Below, piece by piece: positions 1 to 7,554 of a DNA stretch of 23,176 nucleotides. Location: positions 1-23,176 of the forward strand of contig JBOIBN010000037.1 of NCBI GenBank assembly GCA_050739575.1, written 5' to 3'. A program made the translations under genes and the position numbers. The notes beneath the pieces were generated by a model that was not told where the DNA came from, did no database searches, and saw only the letters and a program-made list of their open reading frames with translations. Source of the DNA: JBOIBN01 sp050739575. Its GTDB lineage: Bacteria > Pseudomonadota > Gammaproteobacteria > JAKDMP01. Each line of letters opens with the position of its first letter. The stretch's first letter is position 1.

Positions 1-702
1 GTCGAAGGCAAAGTGCACGTTCGGCAACTGGACGATCTGCGTCTGCGGCTGCGGCTGCGGGGGCGGCGGGGGTGGTGCCGGTGGTGCCGGCGGCGGAGCG
101 GCCCTCGGCGGAGGGCCGAGCGGAATCGCGATGCCGATGCTCGCCACCGGGTTGTTCAGTCGAATCCCTTCGTCCGTGATGCCGGTAATCATCTGGTTGA
201 AACGCAGATCGGCCCGGATGTCAAGATAGTTGGCGACCCGCACGAATGTCCCGATGCCGGCGTCGGCCAACCAGTTGTTGTCGGTCCTGTCAATCCCGTT
301 GGGCCCACCTGGCCCCGTCCAGGCTGAGTGCATTCTTCCCCCACCGATCTCAATGTAGGGATTCCAGACGTTGCCACGATGCATGAAAACCAGCGCATTA
401 AGGCCATAATCGCGCTGGGTCACCCCGAACGAAGGATGAAGAGCCGTCGAATCAGAGGTCACATGGTACTGCTGGCCGAACAACTCGAGCCCGAAGTAGT
501 CGGTGATCGGCTTGCCGATGCCGAAGGTGAACCCCGGAACCTGGTAGTGGGAACCATCGAAGGTGAAGGGCGCGCTGGCCATTATCGAGATGAAAAAACG
601 ATTGTCCGGCGGAAGCTGGTTGTACGGCGTCGCCGTGGACTGTGCGAAGGCACTCGTGGCAAGCAACGCCAGACCGGTGCCGAGAACAAGTTTACGGATC
701 AT
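1..702 (-). CDS. OmpA-family outer-membrane protein, partial (C-terminus beyond the window)
   Basis: Reading the minus strand from the ATG at 702 gives 234 codons open to the window edge. The product starts with a clear signal peptide (residues 1-21, cleavage near SAFA-Q). A region rich in alternating aromatic and polar residues follows (about 22-195), typical of an eight-stranded beta-barrel. A linker made mostly of proline, alanine and glutamine (about 196-222) comes next. The last visible residues, IVQLPNVHFAFD, match the start of the OmpA C-terminal peptidoglycan-binding domain. The expected role is to tie the outer membrane to peptidoglycan. The start is supported by a perfect AGGAGG seven bases upstream. 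The C-terminal domain cannot be checked because it is cut off. The gene is divergent from orn. Family assignment is fairly sure; a specific function is not assigned. Confidence 0.85.
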   Translation of the reverse strand, partial: MIRKLVLGTGLALLATSAFAQSTATPYNQLPPDNRFFISIMASAPFTFDGSHYQVPGFTFGIGKPITDYFGLELFGQQYHVTSDSTALHPSFGVTQRDYGLNALVFMHRGNVWNPYIEIGGGRMHSAWTGPGGPNGIDRTDNNWLADAGIGTFVRVANYLDIRADLRFNQMITGITDEGIRLNNPVASIGIAIPLGPPPRAAPPPAPPAPPPPPPQPQPQTQIVQLPNVHFAFD

Positions 703-709
703 GCAATAT

Positions 710-715
710 CCTCCT
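710..715 (-). promoter_or_regulatory. Ribosome binding site of the OmpA-like gene
   Basis: On the minus strand this is AGGAGG, a full match to the anti-Shine-Dalgarno sequence, seven bases before the ATG at 702. It fixes the start of a gene that is otherwise open to the window edge. Confidence 0.8.
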
Positions 716-750
716 CTGCTCCTGCTTGAAGGGTACGCCGAAGACCATCC

Positions 751-779
751 TCGGCATCGATTAACGTAAACATTATAAT
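751..779 (+). promoter_or_regulatory. Candidate sigma-70 promoter for orn, with a palindromic -10 shared by the divergent gene
   Basis: TCGGCA (751-756, four of six consensus bases) is followed after 17 bases by a perfect TATAAT (774-779). The -10 lies in the palindrome ATTATAAT (772-779), so the minus strand also reads TATAAT (777 to 772). A weak -35, GTGCAA at 800-795, sits 17 bases from it. The region lies between the divergent OmpA-like gene and orn. The -10 is strong and both -35 boxes are weak, so this remains a sequence-only prediction. Confidence 0.4.
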
Positions 780-831
780 TCAAGGCGCGGGAAATTGCAC
801 CCGTTTGAGCCCACCGCAAATGGAAGTCGCT

Positions 832-1410
832 ATGGCCTCGGTCTCCCCGTTACCCCCCGATCCGGACAACCTCATCTGGATTGATCTGGAAATGACTGGC
901 CTCGATCCCCGGACGGACCGGATTTTGGAGATCGCGACGCTGGTGACGGACAAGGAGCTTGCGCTGATTGAGACAGGGCCGGTGTTCGCGATCCATCAGG
1001 ACGAAGTCGTTCTGGCCGGGATGGACGCTTGGAACGTGAAGCATCACACCGGTTCGGGACTGGTAGAGAGGGTGCGCGCGAGTGCCGTGAACGAAACCTC
1101 GGCTGAGGCTGCCACGCTGGCTTTTCTGCGCCGGCACGTGACCGAGCGCGCTTCGCCCATGTGCGGCAACAGCATCTGCCAGGATCGGCGATTTCTCGCC
1201 CGCTATATGCCGGCCTTGGAGACGTATTTCCATTATCGCCAGGTGGACGTGAGCACCTTCAAGGAACTTGCCCGGCGCTGGGCGCCGGCGGTGGCGGCGG
1301 ACCTGCACAAGGAGGGTGCCCATCGGGCGCTCGCCGACATTGAGGAGTCCCTCGCCGAACTGCGCCATTACCGGACCCGGTTGTTCCGTCGCGAATGGGG
1401 CGGCGAATAA
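832..1410 (+). CDS. orn: Oligoribonuclease (3'-5' exoribonuclease, DEDDh family)
   Basis: Orn degrades RNA fragments of two to five nucleotides, and the pGpG from cyclic-di-GMP breakdown, to mononucleotides in the cytoplasm. The protein closely follows the E. coli enzyme: NLIWIDLEMTGLDP at the N-terminus, then CGNSICQDRRF, YFHYRQVDVSTFKELARRW and a C-terminal HRALADIEES. The DEDDh catalytic set is visible as D18, E20, D118, H164 and D169 (numbering from 832). Length, 192 residues, is a little over the usual 180. I chose ATG 832 because GGAAG lies six bases upstream; in-frame alternatives are ATG 820 and TTG 805, which only add residues before the conserved fold. It is transcribed alone, convergent with the rhodanese gene. 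Identification is secure; the exact start is less so. Confidence 0.95.
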   Translation: MASVSPLPPDPDNLIWIDLEMTGLDPRTDRILEIATLVTDKELALIETGPVFAIHQDEVVLAGMDAWNVKHHTGSGLVERVRASAVNETSAEAATLAFLRRHVTERASPMCGNSICQDRRFLARYMPALETYFHYRQVDVSTFKELARRWAPAVAADLHKEGAHRALADIEESLAELRHYRTRLFRREWGGE

Positions 1411-1474
1411 ATTTGCTTGCGATCCTTTTTGCGAAACCCATCACGAGCAGGCTCGCCACTGCGGAACGTGACCG

Positions 1475-1492
1475 CCGGCGCTCAGGCGCCGG
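1475..1492. terminator. GC-rich hairpin between convergent genes
   Basis: CCGGCGC (1475-1481) and GCGCCGG (1486-1492) form a perfect seven-base-pair stem around the loop TCAG. It lies between the convergent ends of orn and the rhodanese gene, where a bidirectional transcription stop is expected. There is no T-run directly after it on either strand, so it is not a classic intrinsic terminator. The rest of 1411-1515 shows nothing recognisable. Confidence 0.35.
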
Positions 1493-1515
1493 GTACGGCA
1501 GTTTCTCGCGGGCTG

Positions 1516-1866
1516 CTAGGGCTGGTCGCCGAAATGGACAGGCAACCCCGCCTGGGCCCAGGCCAAGGTGCCCCCTTCAATCACCGTTCCTGCAGGGAAA
1601 CGGTCGAGAGTCCGCTTGCAGGCTTCGGCTGCACGATTTCCGCTATGACAGATAAAGTAGAGGCGAGTATCCGCCGTGCGGTCGGCCGCGGCAAGGCGTT
1701 CGACGACGCTTTCGGTGCTTACTTTGCCGAGCGGCAATAGCAGGGCTCCCGCCGCGTGCAGCGTGCGATACTCATCCGGTTCGCGAACGTCTATTATCGT
1801 TACCTGTTCGCCCTGCTCGAGCTGTGCCTGCAGGGCGAGCACGCCGATGCGCTGGGGTGCCGCCAT
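1516..1866 (-). CDS. Single-domain rhodanese-like sulfurtransferase
   Basis: This 116-residue protein is one rhodanese domain. It has the opening motif VTIIDVREPDEY (about 22-33) and the active-site loop CHSGNRA with catalytic C73. The C-terminal GGTLAWAQAGLPV is typical of GlpE/PspE-like single-domain rhodaneses. Such proteins carry a persulfide on the cysteine and pass sulfur to acceptors; the physiological partner cannot be read from sequence. No signal peptide is seen, so it is probably cytoplasmic. I chose ATG 1866; an upstream TTG at 1893 would add nine residues with no domain content. The gene is divergent from the dehydratase with only about 30 bases between starts, so their promoters must overlap or lie inside each other's genes. 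Confidence 0.88.
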   Translation of the reverse strand: MAAPQRIGVLALQAQLEQGEQVTIIDVREPDEYRTLHAAGALLLPLGKVSTESVVERLAAADRTADTRLYFICHSGNRAAEACKRTLDRFPAGTVIEGGTLAWAQAGLPVHFGDQP

Positions 1867-1895
1867 GGTGTTCCGGCTATTACTTGAGCTCAATT

Positions 1896-2918
1896 ATGAC
1901 GATAGCAAAGACTGCGTCCGATGAACAGGCCGGAGGCTTGGTGCGTGCTCCCACGGAAGCGGAAATTGCCGCGGCGCGCGTGCGATTGGCGGGCGCCGTG
2001 CGGCGTACGCCGGTGCTTTCGCCCGGCGTGTTCGAAGAGGCGCTCGGCGTCCGCGTGGTCCTCAAGTGCGAGCAGTTCCAGGTCGTCGGCGCGTTCAAGG
2101 CGCGGGGGGCCTTGAACGCCGTGGGTTCACTGGATACGGCTGCGCTGGCGCGCGGCGTTGCCACCCACTCCTCAGGCAATCATGGTGCGGCACTCGCTTG
2201 GGCGGCGAGGCGTTTTGGCGCCCGCGCCCGCATCGTGGTGCCGGTCAACGCCGTCGAGACGAAGCGGGCCGCGATCCGACGCTACGGCGGCGAAGTTATT
2301 GATTGCGGACCAACCCAGGCCGAGCGCGAGCTGAAGCTCGCCGAAGTTATGGCGGAGAGCGGGGCCGTTGTGATCCACCCTTATGACGATGCGCGAGTGA
2401 TCGCCGGCCAGGCGACGGCGACCTTGGAGTTTTTGGAAGCCGAACCAGCGCTCACCCGTCTGCTCGTGCCTATCGGCGGCGGCGGATTGGCGGCGGGAGC
2501 AGTGTTGGCGGCCCGCTCACTTGGACGAGCGATTTCCATCATCGGCGTCGAGCCGGCCGGTGCCGACGATGCACGCCGTTCGCTTGCCGCCGGCCGACGA
2601 ATTGCGCTCGATCGAGTCGACACCGTCGCCGACGGCCTGCGTGCGCAGGTAGGAGAGGCGACTTTTCCCGTGTTGCAAGCCGGCCTGGACGATCTGGTGA
2701 GCGTGACCGACGAGGTGATACTTGCTGCGACGCGGTGGGCGCTAGAGACGGCGAAACTCGTTATCGAGCCCTCGGCCGCAACCGTACTCGCGGCATTGTT
2801 TTCGGGCGCCGTCGATGTGGGCGGGGGCCTCATCGGCGCCATTATTTCCGGAGGAAATATGGATTTTTCCGGCGCGGTGTTCAAGCAAGCGTGCCTTGCG
2901 GCATTGCCGGTTACGTGA
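1896..2918 (+). CDS. PLP-dependent threonine/serine dehydratase (fold type II)
   Basis: The family deaminates L-threonine or L-serine to 2-oxo acids, and some relatives racemise serine. The 340-residue protein has the PLP lysine in GAFKARGA (K68), the substrate loop SSGNHG (92-97) and the phosphate-binding GGGG (194-197). A typical C-terminal half includes EPSAATVLAAL. There is no C-terminal ACT-like regulatory domain, so it resembles the short catabolic TdcB type or serine racemase rather than IlvA. ATG 1896 is taken as the start. GTG 1941 is a real alternative, because GGAGG (1932-1936) lies just upstream and homologues begin close to that point. The stop lies 35 bases before the DUF2147 start. 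Substrate cannot be decided from sequence, so no symbol is given. Confidence 0.88.
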   Translation: MTIAKTASDEQAGGLVRAPTEAEIAAARVRLAGAVRRTPVLSPGVFEEALGVRVVLKCEQFQVVGAFKARGALNAVGSLDTAALARGVATHSSGNHGAALAWAARRFGARARIVVPVNAVETKRAAIRRYGGEVIDCGPTQAERELKLAEVMAESGAVVIHPYDDARVIAGQATATLEFLEAEPALTRLLVPIGGGGLAAGAVLAARSLGRAISIIGVEPAGADDARRSLAAGRRIALDRVDTVADGLRAQVGEATFPVLQAGLDDLVSVTDEVILAATRWALETAKLVIEPSAATVLAALFSGAVDVGGGLIGAIISGGNMDFSGAVFKQACLAALPVT

Positions 2919-2953
2919 CAAAATCGGTCTTACCAGCCTTTGAGGTGATCGTC

Positions 2954-3496
2954 ATGCGCAAAAATCTGTTGCTCGTAGCGGCGGTGTTTGCACTGTTCCC
3001 GCTTGCGGCCGTCGCCGCGCCATCCACTGCTTCTCCAGCTGCCTCCGCTGCCGCGGCCAACGCCGTGACGGGCTACTGGGTGACCGATGGAGATAAGTCG
3101 CACGTACAAATCTACCGCAATGCGGACGGTAAATACAATGGCCGCATCGTTTGGCTCAGCGAACCCGATTTTCCGCAGAATTTCGAGAACAAGGCCCTGG
3201 CCGGCAAGCCCCAGGTGGATTACAAGAACCCGGACAAGTCGCAACGCGATCGTCCATTGATGGGTCTCACGGTCCTCAGCGGCTTCTCTTACCAGCCCCA
3301 GCATAACAACTGGAAGGGGAATTATTGCTACAACCCGGAAGTCGGAAAGAGTTCGAACAAATGCCTGCTCTGGATGACTGACGGTGGGAGCAAGTTGCAG
3401 GTACGCGGTTATCTCGGAATCTTCTCCGAGACGCACACTTGGGACCGCTATGTCGCTCCGGCCGGCGCGGGCGCACCTTCGGCCGCGACACATTAA
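2954..3496 (+). CDS. DUF2147 family exported protein
   Basis: The protein has 180 residues. A signal peptide (MRKNLLLVAAVFALFPLAAVAA) is followed by an alanine/serine-rich spacer to about residue 36. A single DUF2147 domain then runs from about 38 to 168. Family hallmarks are visible: GYWVTDGDKSHVQIY, GKYNGRIVWL, the KNPDKSQRDRPLMGLTVL block, a NNWKGN..YNPEVGK segment, LQVRGYLGIF and a terminal THTWDRY. The fold is predicted to be a small beta-barrel, probably periplasmic. No reaction is known for the family and none is proposed. GAGGTG at 2942-2947 supports the ATG at 2954. It sits 48 bases before the M16 protease gene on the same strand and may be cotranscribed with it. Confidence 0.88.
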   Translation: MRKNLLLVAAVFALFPLAAVAAPSTASPAASAAAANAVTGYWVTDGDKSHVQIYRNADGKYNGRIVWLSEPDFPQNFENKALAGKPQVDYKNPDKSQRDRPLMGLTVLSGFSYQPQHNNWKGNYCYNPEVGKSSNKCLLWMTDGGSKLQVRGYLGIFSETHTWDRYVAPAGAGAPSAATH

Positions 3497-3544
3497 ATAC
3501 ACCAGACGCAAATCGTTCCCCGGCGTCGTAACAAGGAATCCATC

Positions 3545-6256
3545 ATGCGATTCAAGCCCCTTTTATTGATTCCGGCCGTCGCAATTTTGCTTGCGGCCTG
3601 TGCAAATTCTTCCGCACCACCGCCTTCGACGTTTTCCGTAGCCGCGACGGCCCCCGGTACCGCCCACGCGGGGAATGTGGTACGCGCCACGCTCGCGAAC
3701 GGACTCAAGGTCGTCATCGTGCGCGATGCGTTTGCGCCGGTGGTGACCCAGCAGATCACCTATTTTGCGGGCGCCAACGAGGCGCCGAAAGGCTTCCCCG
3801 GCATGGCACACGCGCAGGAGCACATGATGTTTCGCGGCGCGCCCGGGCTAACGGCGGATCAACTTGCCGGCATCTACGCGCGCATGGGCGGCGACATGAA
3901 TGCCTATACCACCAACGACATCACCTCGTATTTTTTCACCGTGCCGGCGAACGACATTGATGTCGCACTGCATATCGGTGCGATCCGCATGGCGGGCGTG
4001 GATGACGAGCAGGCGCAGTGGGACAAGGAGCGCGGGGCGATCGAGCAGGAGGTAGCACAAGATCAATCCCAGCCTTCCTATGTGCTCTTTGAAAAGATGC
4101 TCGCCGGGATGTTTGCTGGCACGCCCTACGCGCACGACGCGCTCGGCACCAAGGCGTCCTTCGACAAGACCACGGGCGCGATGCTCAAGCAGTTCCACGA
4201 CAGTTGGTATGCACCGAACAACGCACTTCTCGTCGTCGCCGGCGATGTCGATCCACAAACGGCGCTGGCCAAGGTGAAACAGCTTTACGGCGCGATTCCG
4301 GCGAAGAAAATTCCGGCGAAGCCGACGATCACGCTGGCGCCCTTCGCGGCCACGACCATTACGACGCCGTCCGATCAACCCATCGGTTTTGTGCTCGTGG
4401 CCTTTCGTATGCCCGGCTATCGGAGTCCAAATTATCCGGCGGCGGATCTCGCCGCCCGTGCGCTTGCTTCCCAGCGCGGGCCGATCGCGGCGCTGCGTTA
4501 CGAAGGCAAGGCGCTTGCCGCGGGCTTTCAGATGCAGGCTATGCCCGTGGCGGGCATCGGCTTCGCCTATGCCGTCTATCCGCCCGGAGCAGATCCGCAG
4601 GCCGTAAAACACGCCCTCCTCGATGCGATCGCCGAGGTGCGCAATGATGGCATTGCGGACGATCTTGTGATCGCGGCCAAGCGCCGCGCCATTCTCGACA
4701 ATGCGTCGCGCAACAACTCGATCTCGGGACTTGCGGGCGCCTGGACCGAGGCTCTCGCCGTTGCCGGCCTCGATTCGCCGGCGCAAGCGCTCGCACGCTT
4801 GAGAAAGGTGGACGTCGCGCAGGTCAATGCCCAGGTTCGCAGCGGACTGGATCCCGATCATGCGATCACGCTGATCGCCAACCCGACGCCGGGTGCGCAG
4901 CCCAAATCGGGCCAGGGTTTCGGCGGCGCGGAGTCGTTTGGCAGCGAGCCCACCGGGCCGGTCACGTTGCCGGGCTGGGCGACGCAGGCGCTGGCCAAAC
5001 TGCCGCAGCCCAAACCCTTTCTGCACCCGACGGATACGATGCTCGCGAACGGCCTGCGTTTGATCGTGCAACCGCTCAAAGTCAGTCCTACCGTCAGCCT
5101 TTACGGCGTCGTGCATCAGAACGCCGACATGGAAGCGCCGGCGGGCGAGGAGGGCGTCGACGGCCTGCTCGGTTCGCTTTTCGACTGGGGACCGGAAGGT
5201 ATGACGCGAGTCCGGTTCGAGGCTGCTCAGGATGCGATCGGCGCCGAACTTTCGGCTGGTCCGAGTTTTTCGCTCGCGGTGCTGCCCCAGTATTTCGATG
5301 CGGGCGTGAAATTATTGGCCGCGGATCAGTTACAACCCGCATTCCCGCAGCAGGCATTCGAAACCCAACGCTCCCTTCAGGCGCAGCAGGCCTCCGGGCA
5401 AGTGGACAGTCCCGCATTCAAGTTCCAGCGCGCCATCGACGAAGCGCTTTTGCCCAAGGGCGATCCGGGCCTGCGCGTTGCGACCGGGAAGAGCGTCGGC
5501 GGACTCAGTCTCGATCAGGTCAAGGCCTATTACGCCAAGGCGTATCGTCCCGACGAAACGACCATCGTGGTGATCGGGGATATCACGCCGGAGCAGGCGA
5601 AAACAACGGTCGAAAAATACTTCGGCGGCTGGGAGGCCATCGGTCCGAAGCCGGCCACGGACTATCCGCCGATACCGCTTTCCAAACCGGACCATGTTTT
5701 TGTGCCGGATCCATTGCGCAAGCAGAACCAGGTCGTACTCGCAGAAACGCTAGGACTCGACTTCACCAATCCGGATCACTTCGCGCTTGATCTCGCCAAC
5801 GATCTTCTCGGCGGTGGCTTCTACGCCAGTCCGCTGTACAGGGAGTTGCGCGAAAAGCGCGGGCTGGTCTATACCGTCGGCTCGAACTTCGGCTTCGATC
5901 GCAATCGCGGCAGTTATCAGCTCAATTACGGTTCCTATCCGGCAAAAGTGAACGAGGCGCGCACGGCGGCGATCGAGGTGCTGAACGATACGGTGGCGAA
6001 TCCGCTTTCCGCCGAACAACTGCATCTTGCCAAGTCCATCGGTTTGCGTCAGATTCAGCTCTCGAATCAGAGCGTGGATGCAATCGGCCAAGGCTGGCTT
6101 GGGCGCAGCGAGGACGGCTTGCCGCTCGACTGGGATTATGTGATGGCGCGCCACTTCGAGAGGCTAACGGCGCCTGAAGTGCAGCAGGCGATGAAGCGGT
6201 ACCTCGACCCGGCGCGACTTTCGACGATTGTCCTCGGTCAGCCGACGACGCCGTAG
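3545..6256 (+). CDS. M16 family zinc metalloprotease, predicted lipoprotein
   Basis: The 903-residue protein starts with a lipoprotein signal; the lipobox LAAC puts the lipidated cysteine at C19. The first M16 half carries the inverted zinc motif HAQEH (H89, E92, H93), with the third ligand at E169, 76 residues later, as expected for pitrilysin-type enzymes. The second half (from about 495) keeps the fold, including a RELREKRGLVYTVGS segment, but has no HxxEH. It therefore looks like the usual inactive partner that closes the catalytic chamber around short peptides. Location is predicted to be periplasmic and membrane-anchored. AAGGA at 3533-3537 supports the start. Two secreted beta-propeller genes follow on the same strand, the first 52 bases away. 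Substrate is unknown. Confidence 0.92.
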   Translation: MRFKPLLLIPAVAILLAACANSSAPPPSTFSVAATAPGTAHAGNVVRATLANGLKVVIVRDAFAPVVTQQITYFAGANEAPKGFPGMAHAQEHMMFRGAPGLTADQLAGIYARMGGDMNAYTTNDITSYFFTVPANDIDVALHIGAIRMAGVDDEQAQWDKERGAIEQEVAQDQSQPSYVLFEKMLAGMFAGTPYAHDALGTKASFDKTTGAMLKQFHDSWYAPNNALLVVAGDVDPQTALAKVKQLYGAIPAKKIPAKPTITLAPFAATTITTPSDQPIGFVLVAFRMPGYRSPNYPAADLAARALASQRGPIAALRYEGKALAAGFQMQAMPVAGIGFAYAVYPPGADPQAVKHALLDAIAEVRNDGIADDLVIAAKRRAILDNASRNNSISGLAGAWTEALAVAGLDSPAQALARLRKVDVAQVNAQVRSGLDPDHAITLIANPTPGAQPKSGQGFGGAESFGSEPTGPVTLPGWATQALAKLPQPKPFLHPTDTMLANGLRLIVQPLKVSPTVSLYGVVHQNADMEAPAGEEGVDGLLGSLFDWGPEGMTRVRFEAAQDAIGAELSAGPSFSLAVLPQYFDAGVKLLAADQLQPAFPQQAFETQRSLQAQQASGQVDSPAFKFQRAIDEALLPKGDPGLRVATGKSVGGLSLDQVKAYYAKAYRPDETTIVVIGDITPEQAKTTVEKYFGGWEAIGPKPATDYPPIPLSKPDHVFVPDPLRKQNQVVLAETLGLDFTNPDHFALDLANDLLGGGFYASPLYRELREKRGLVYTVGSNFGFDRNRGSYQLNYGSYPAKVNEARTAAIEVLNDTVANPLSAEQLHLAKSIGLRQIQLSNQSVDAIGQGWLGRSEDGLPLDWDYVMARHFERLTAPEVQQAMKRYLDPARLSTIVLGQPTTP

Positions 6257-6308
6257 CAGGTCCGTACCGCTACACCTGAAACCGAACCCTCATCGGAGCA
6301 AGACAGCC

Positions 6309-7454
6309 ATGAAAGACATCCGGATTTTTTTATTGATGGTGCTTTGCCTTGCCGCTGCAAGCGTCCCGGCGTTGGCGCCAGGCGAGCAGGCTGCATCGGT
6401 GCCTCCGCTCCCTGTCGTGCAATCGATCGTACCGCTGGGTACGGTGCAGCAGAATCCGGTGATCAACGCGCGCGACGGCACCCAGAGCGCGCTGTTCATG
6501 GGCAAATCCATCTGGACATTCGGCGATACAGACATGTCGGTACCGGGCGCGAAAGGCACCTACTGGGACGACAATTCGCTTTCATGGACCGATAACCTCG
6601 ACGCCGCCGACGGCATCACGCTCGATCACGATCTTACCGACTCCACCGGTGCGCCACGTGAATTTCTGCCCTACACGGCGGCTGAGGCGCACTACAACTA
6701 CACGCACGACGAGAATCACTGTACGCAGACGCCGTGCGGTGCGGAGTTTGCCATGTGGTCCGCGCAGGTCGTTGCAGATCCGGCGCGTAATCGTCTTCTG
6801 CTCTTCTATGTCGAAATCTGGCGTGTCAGCGGTCAGTCGAGTTGGCAAACCATAGGGTCCGGCATCGCCGTATGGACGCCCGGTGGTCAAGTCGTTCGGC
6901 CGATCGAGAATCCGGGTTCGCCGACGCCGACGCTGATGTGGGGCGGGGGTAATGCAGGTTATATCGGCGGCTCGGTCGTCGCGGCCGATATGCTCTATTC
7001 CTATGGCTGTAAAGCCGACTGGGTCGTGATGGACTGCAATGTCGCGCGCGTGCCGCTGGCGAACGTACTGAACAAGTCTCAGTGGACCTATTACGCGGGC
7101 AACGGCAACTGGAGCGCGAACGAAAGCGATGCCGTCACGGTATTCGAAGGCGGCGCTGCCGGCAACAGCGTTTTCTACAATGCCTACCTCGGCGAATACA
7201 TGGCGATCTATGCCCAGCCGCTGAACGACGACATCATGTACCGGGTGGCGGAGAATCCGTGGGGACCGTGGTCGGATGCCGGGCTGCTCTTCACTGGTTT
7301 GCCCGGCTGGAACGGCAACTACAACTACGCTGCCTTTGCGCATCCGGAATTTTCGACGCTGAACGGCCGCGTGCAGTACGTCACCTATGTGCGCGATACC
7401 GGATTTCTGCAACAGCAAATTCCGCTCGCCCAAGTCGTCTTTCAAAAACCCTGA
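6309..7454 (+). CDS. Secreted DUF4185-like beta-propeller protein, paralogue 1
   Basis: The protein has 381 residues and an N-terminal signal peptide (cleavage near residue 23, after ALA). The mature part has GTVQQNPVINARDGTQSALF, then SIWTFGDT (FGDT 71-74), a repeated aromatic/Gly/Asp pattern, the sequence TLMWGGG, QWTYYAGNGNW and PWGPWSDAGLLFTG. These features resemble DUF4185 and five-bladed beta-propellers related to glycoside hydrolases. The family call is from pattern memory, not a search. Four mature cysteines (C138, C143, C234, C243) could form disulfides and are conserved in paralogue 2. GGAG at 6295-6298 precedes the ATG at 6309. Its position 52 bases after the protease suggests cotranscription. 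Sugar binding or hydrolysis is possible but unproven. Confidence 0.75.
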   Translation: MKDIRIFLLMVLCLAAASVPALAPGEQAASVPPLPVVQSIVPLGTVQQNPVINARDGTQSALFMGKSIWTFGDTDMSVPGAKGTYWDDNSLSWTDNLDAADGITLDHDLTDSTGAPREFLPYTAAEAHYNYTHDENHCTQTPCGAEFAMWSAQVVADPARNRLLLFYVEIWRVSGQSSWQTIGSGIAVWTPGGQVVRPIENPGSPTPTLMWGGGNAGYIGGSVVAADMLYSYGCKADWVVMDCNVARVPLANVLNKSQWTYYAGNGNWSANESDAVTVFEGGAAGNSVFYNAYLGEYMAIYAQPLNDDIMYRVAENPWGPWSDAGLLFTGLPGWNGNYNYAAFAHPEFSTLNGRVQYVTYVRDTGFLQQQIPLAQVVFQKP

Positions 7455-7554
7455 CGGCTTTGATGGACACGGATAGCTGCAACCCGGCTTGTCGGGAGCC
7501 GCCGGGGAACGGAGTGGTACAGTGTCCAAGCTCGCATTGTCCGGGGAGGATCAC

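Noticed and set aside
13..729. Plus-strand open frames at the left edge (13-327 and 328-729)
   Set aside because: They are antisense to the OmpA-like gene, which has a signal peptide, linker, domain start and perfect ribosome binding site on the other strand.
3848..5116. A 422-residue open frame on the minus strand opposite the M16 protease
   Set aside because: Arginine-rich low-complexity translation with no domain, antisense to a clear protease gene.
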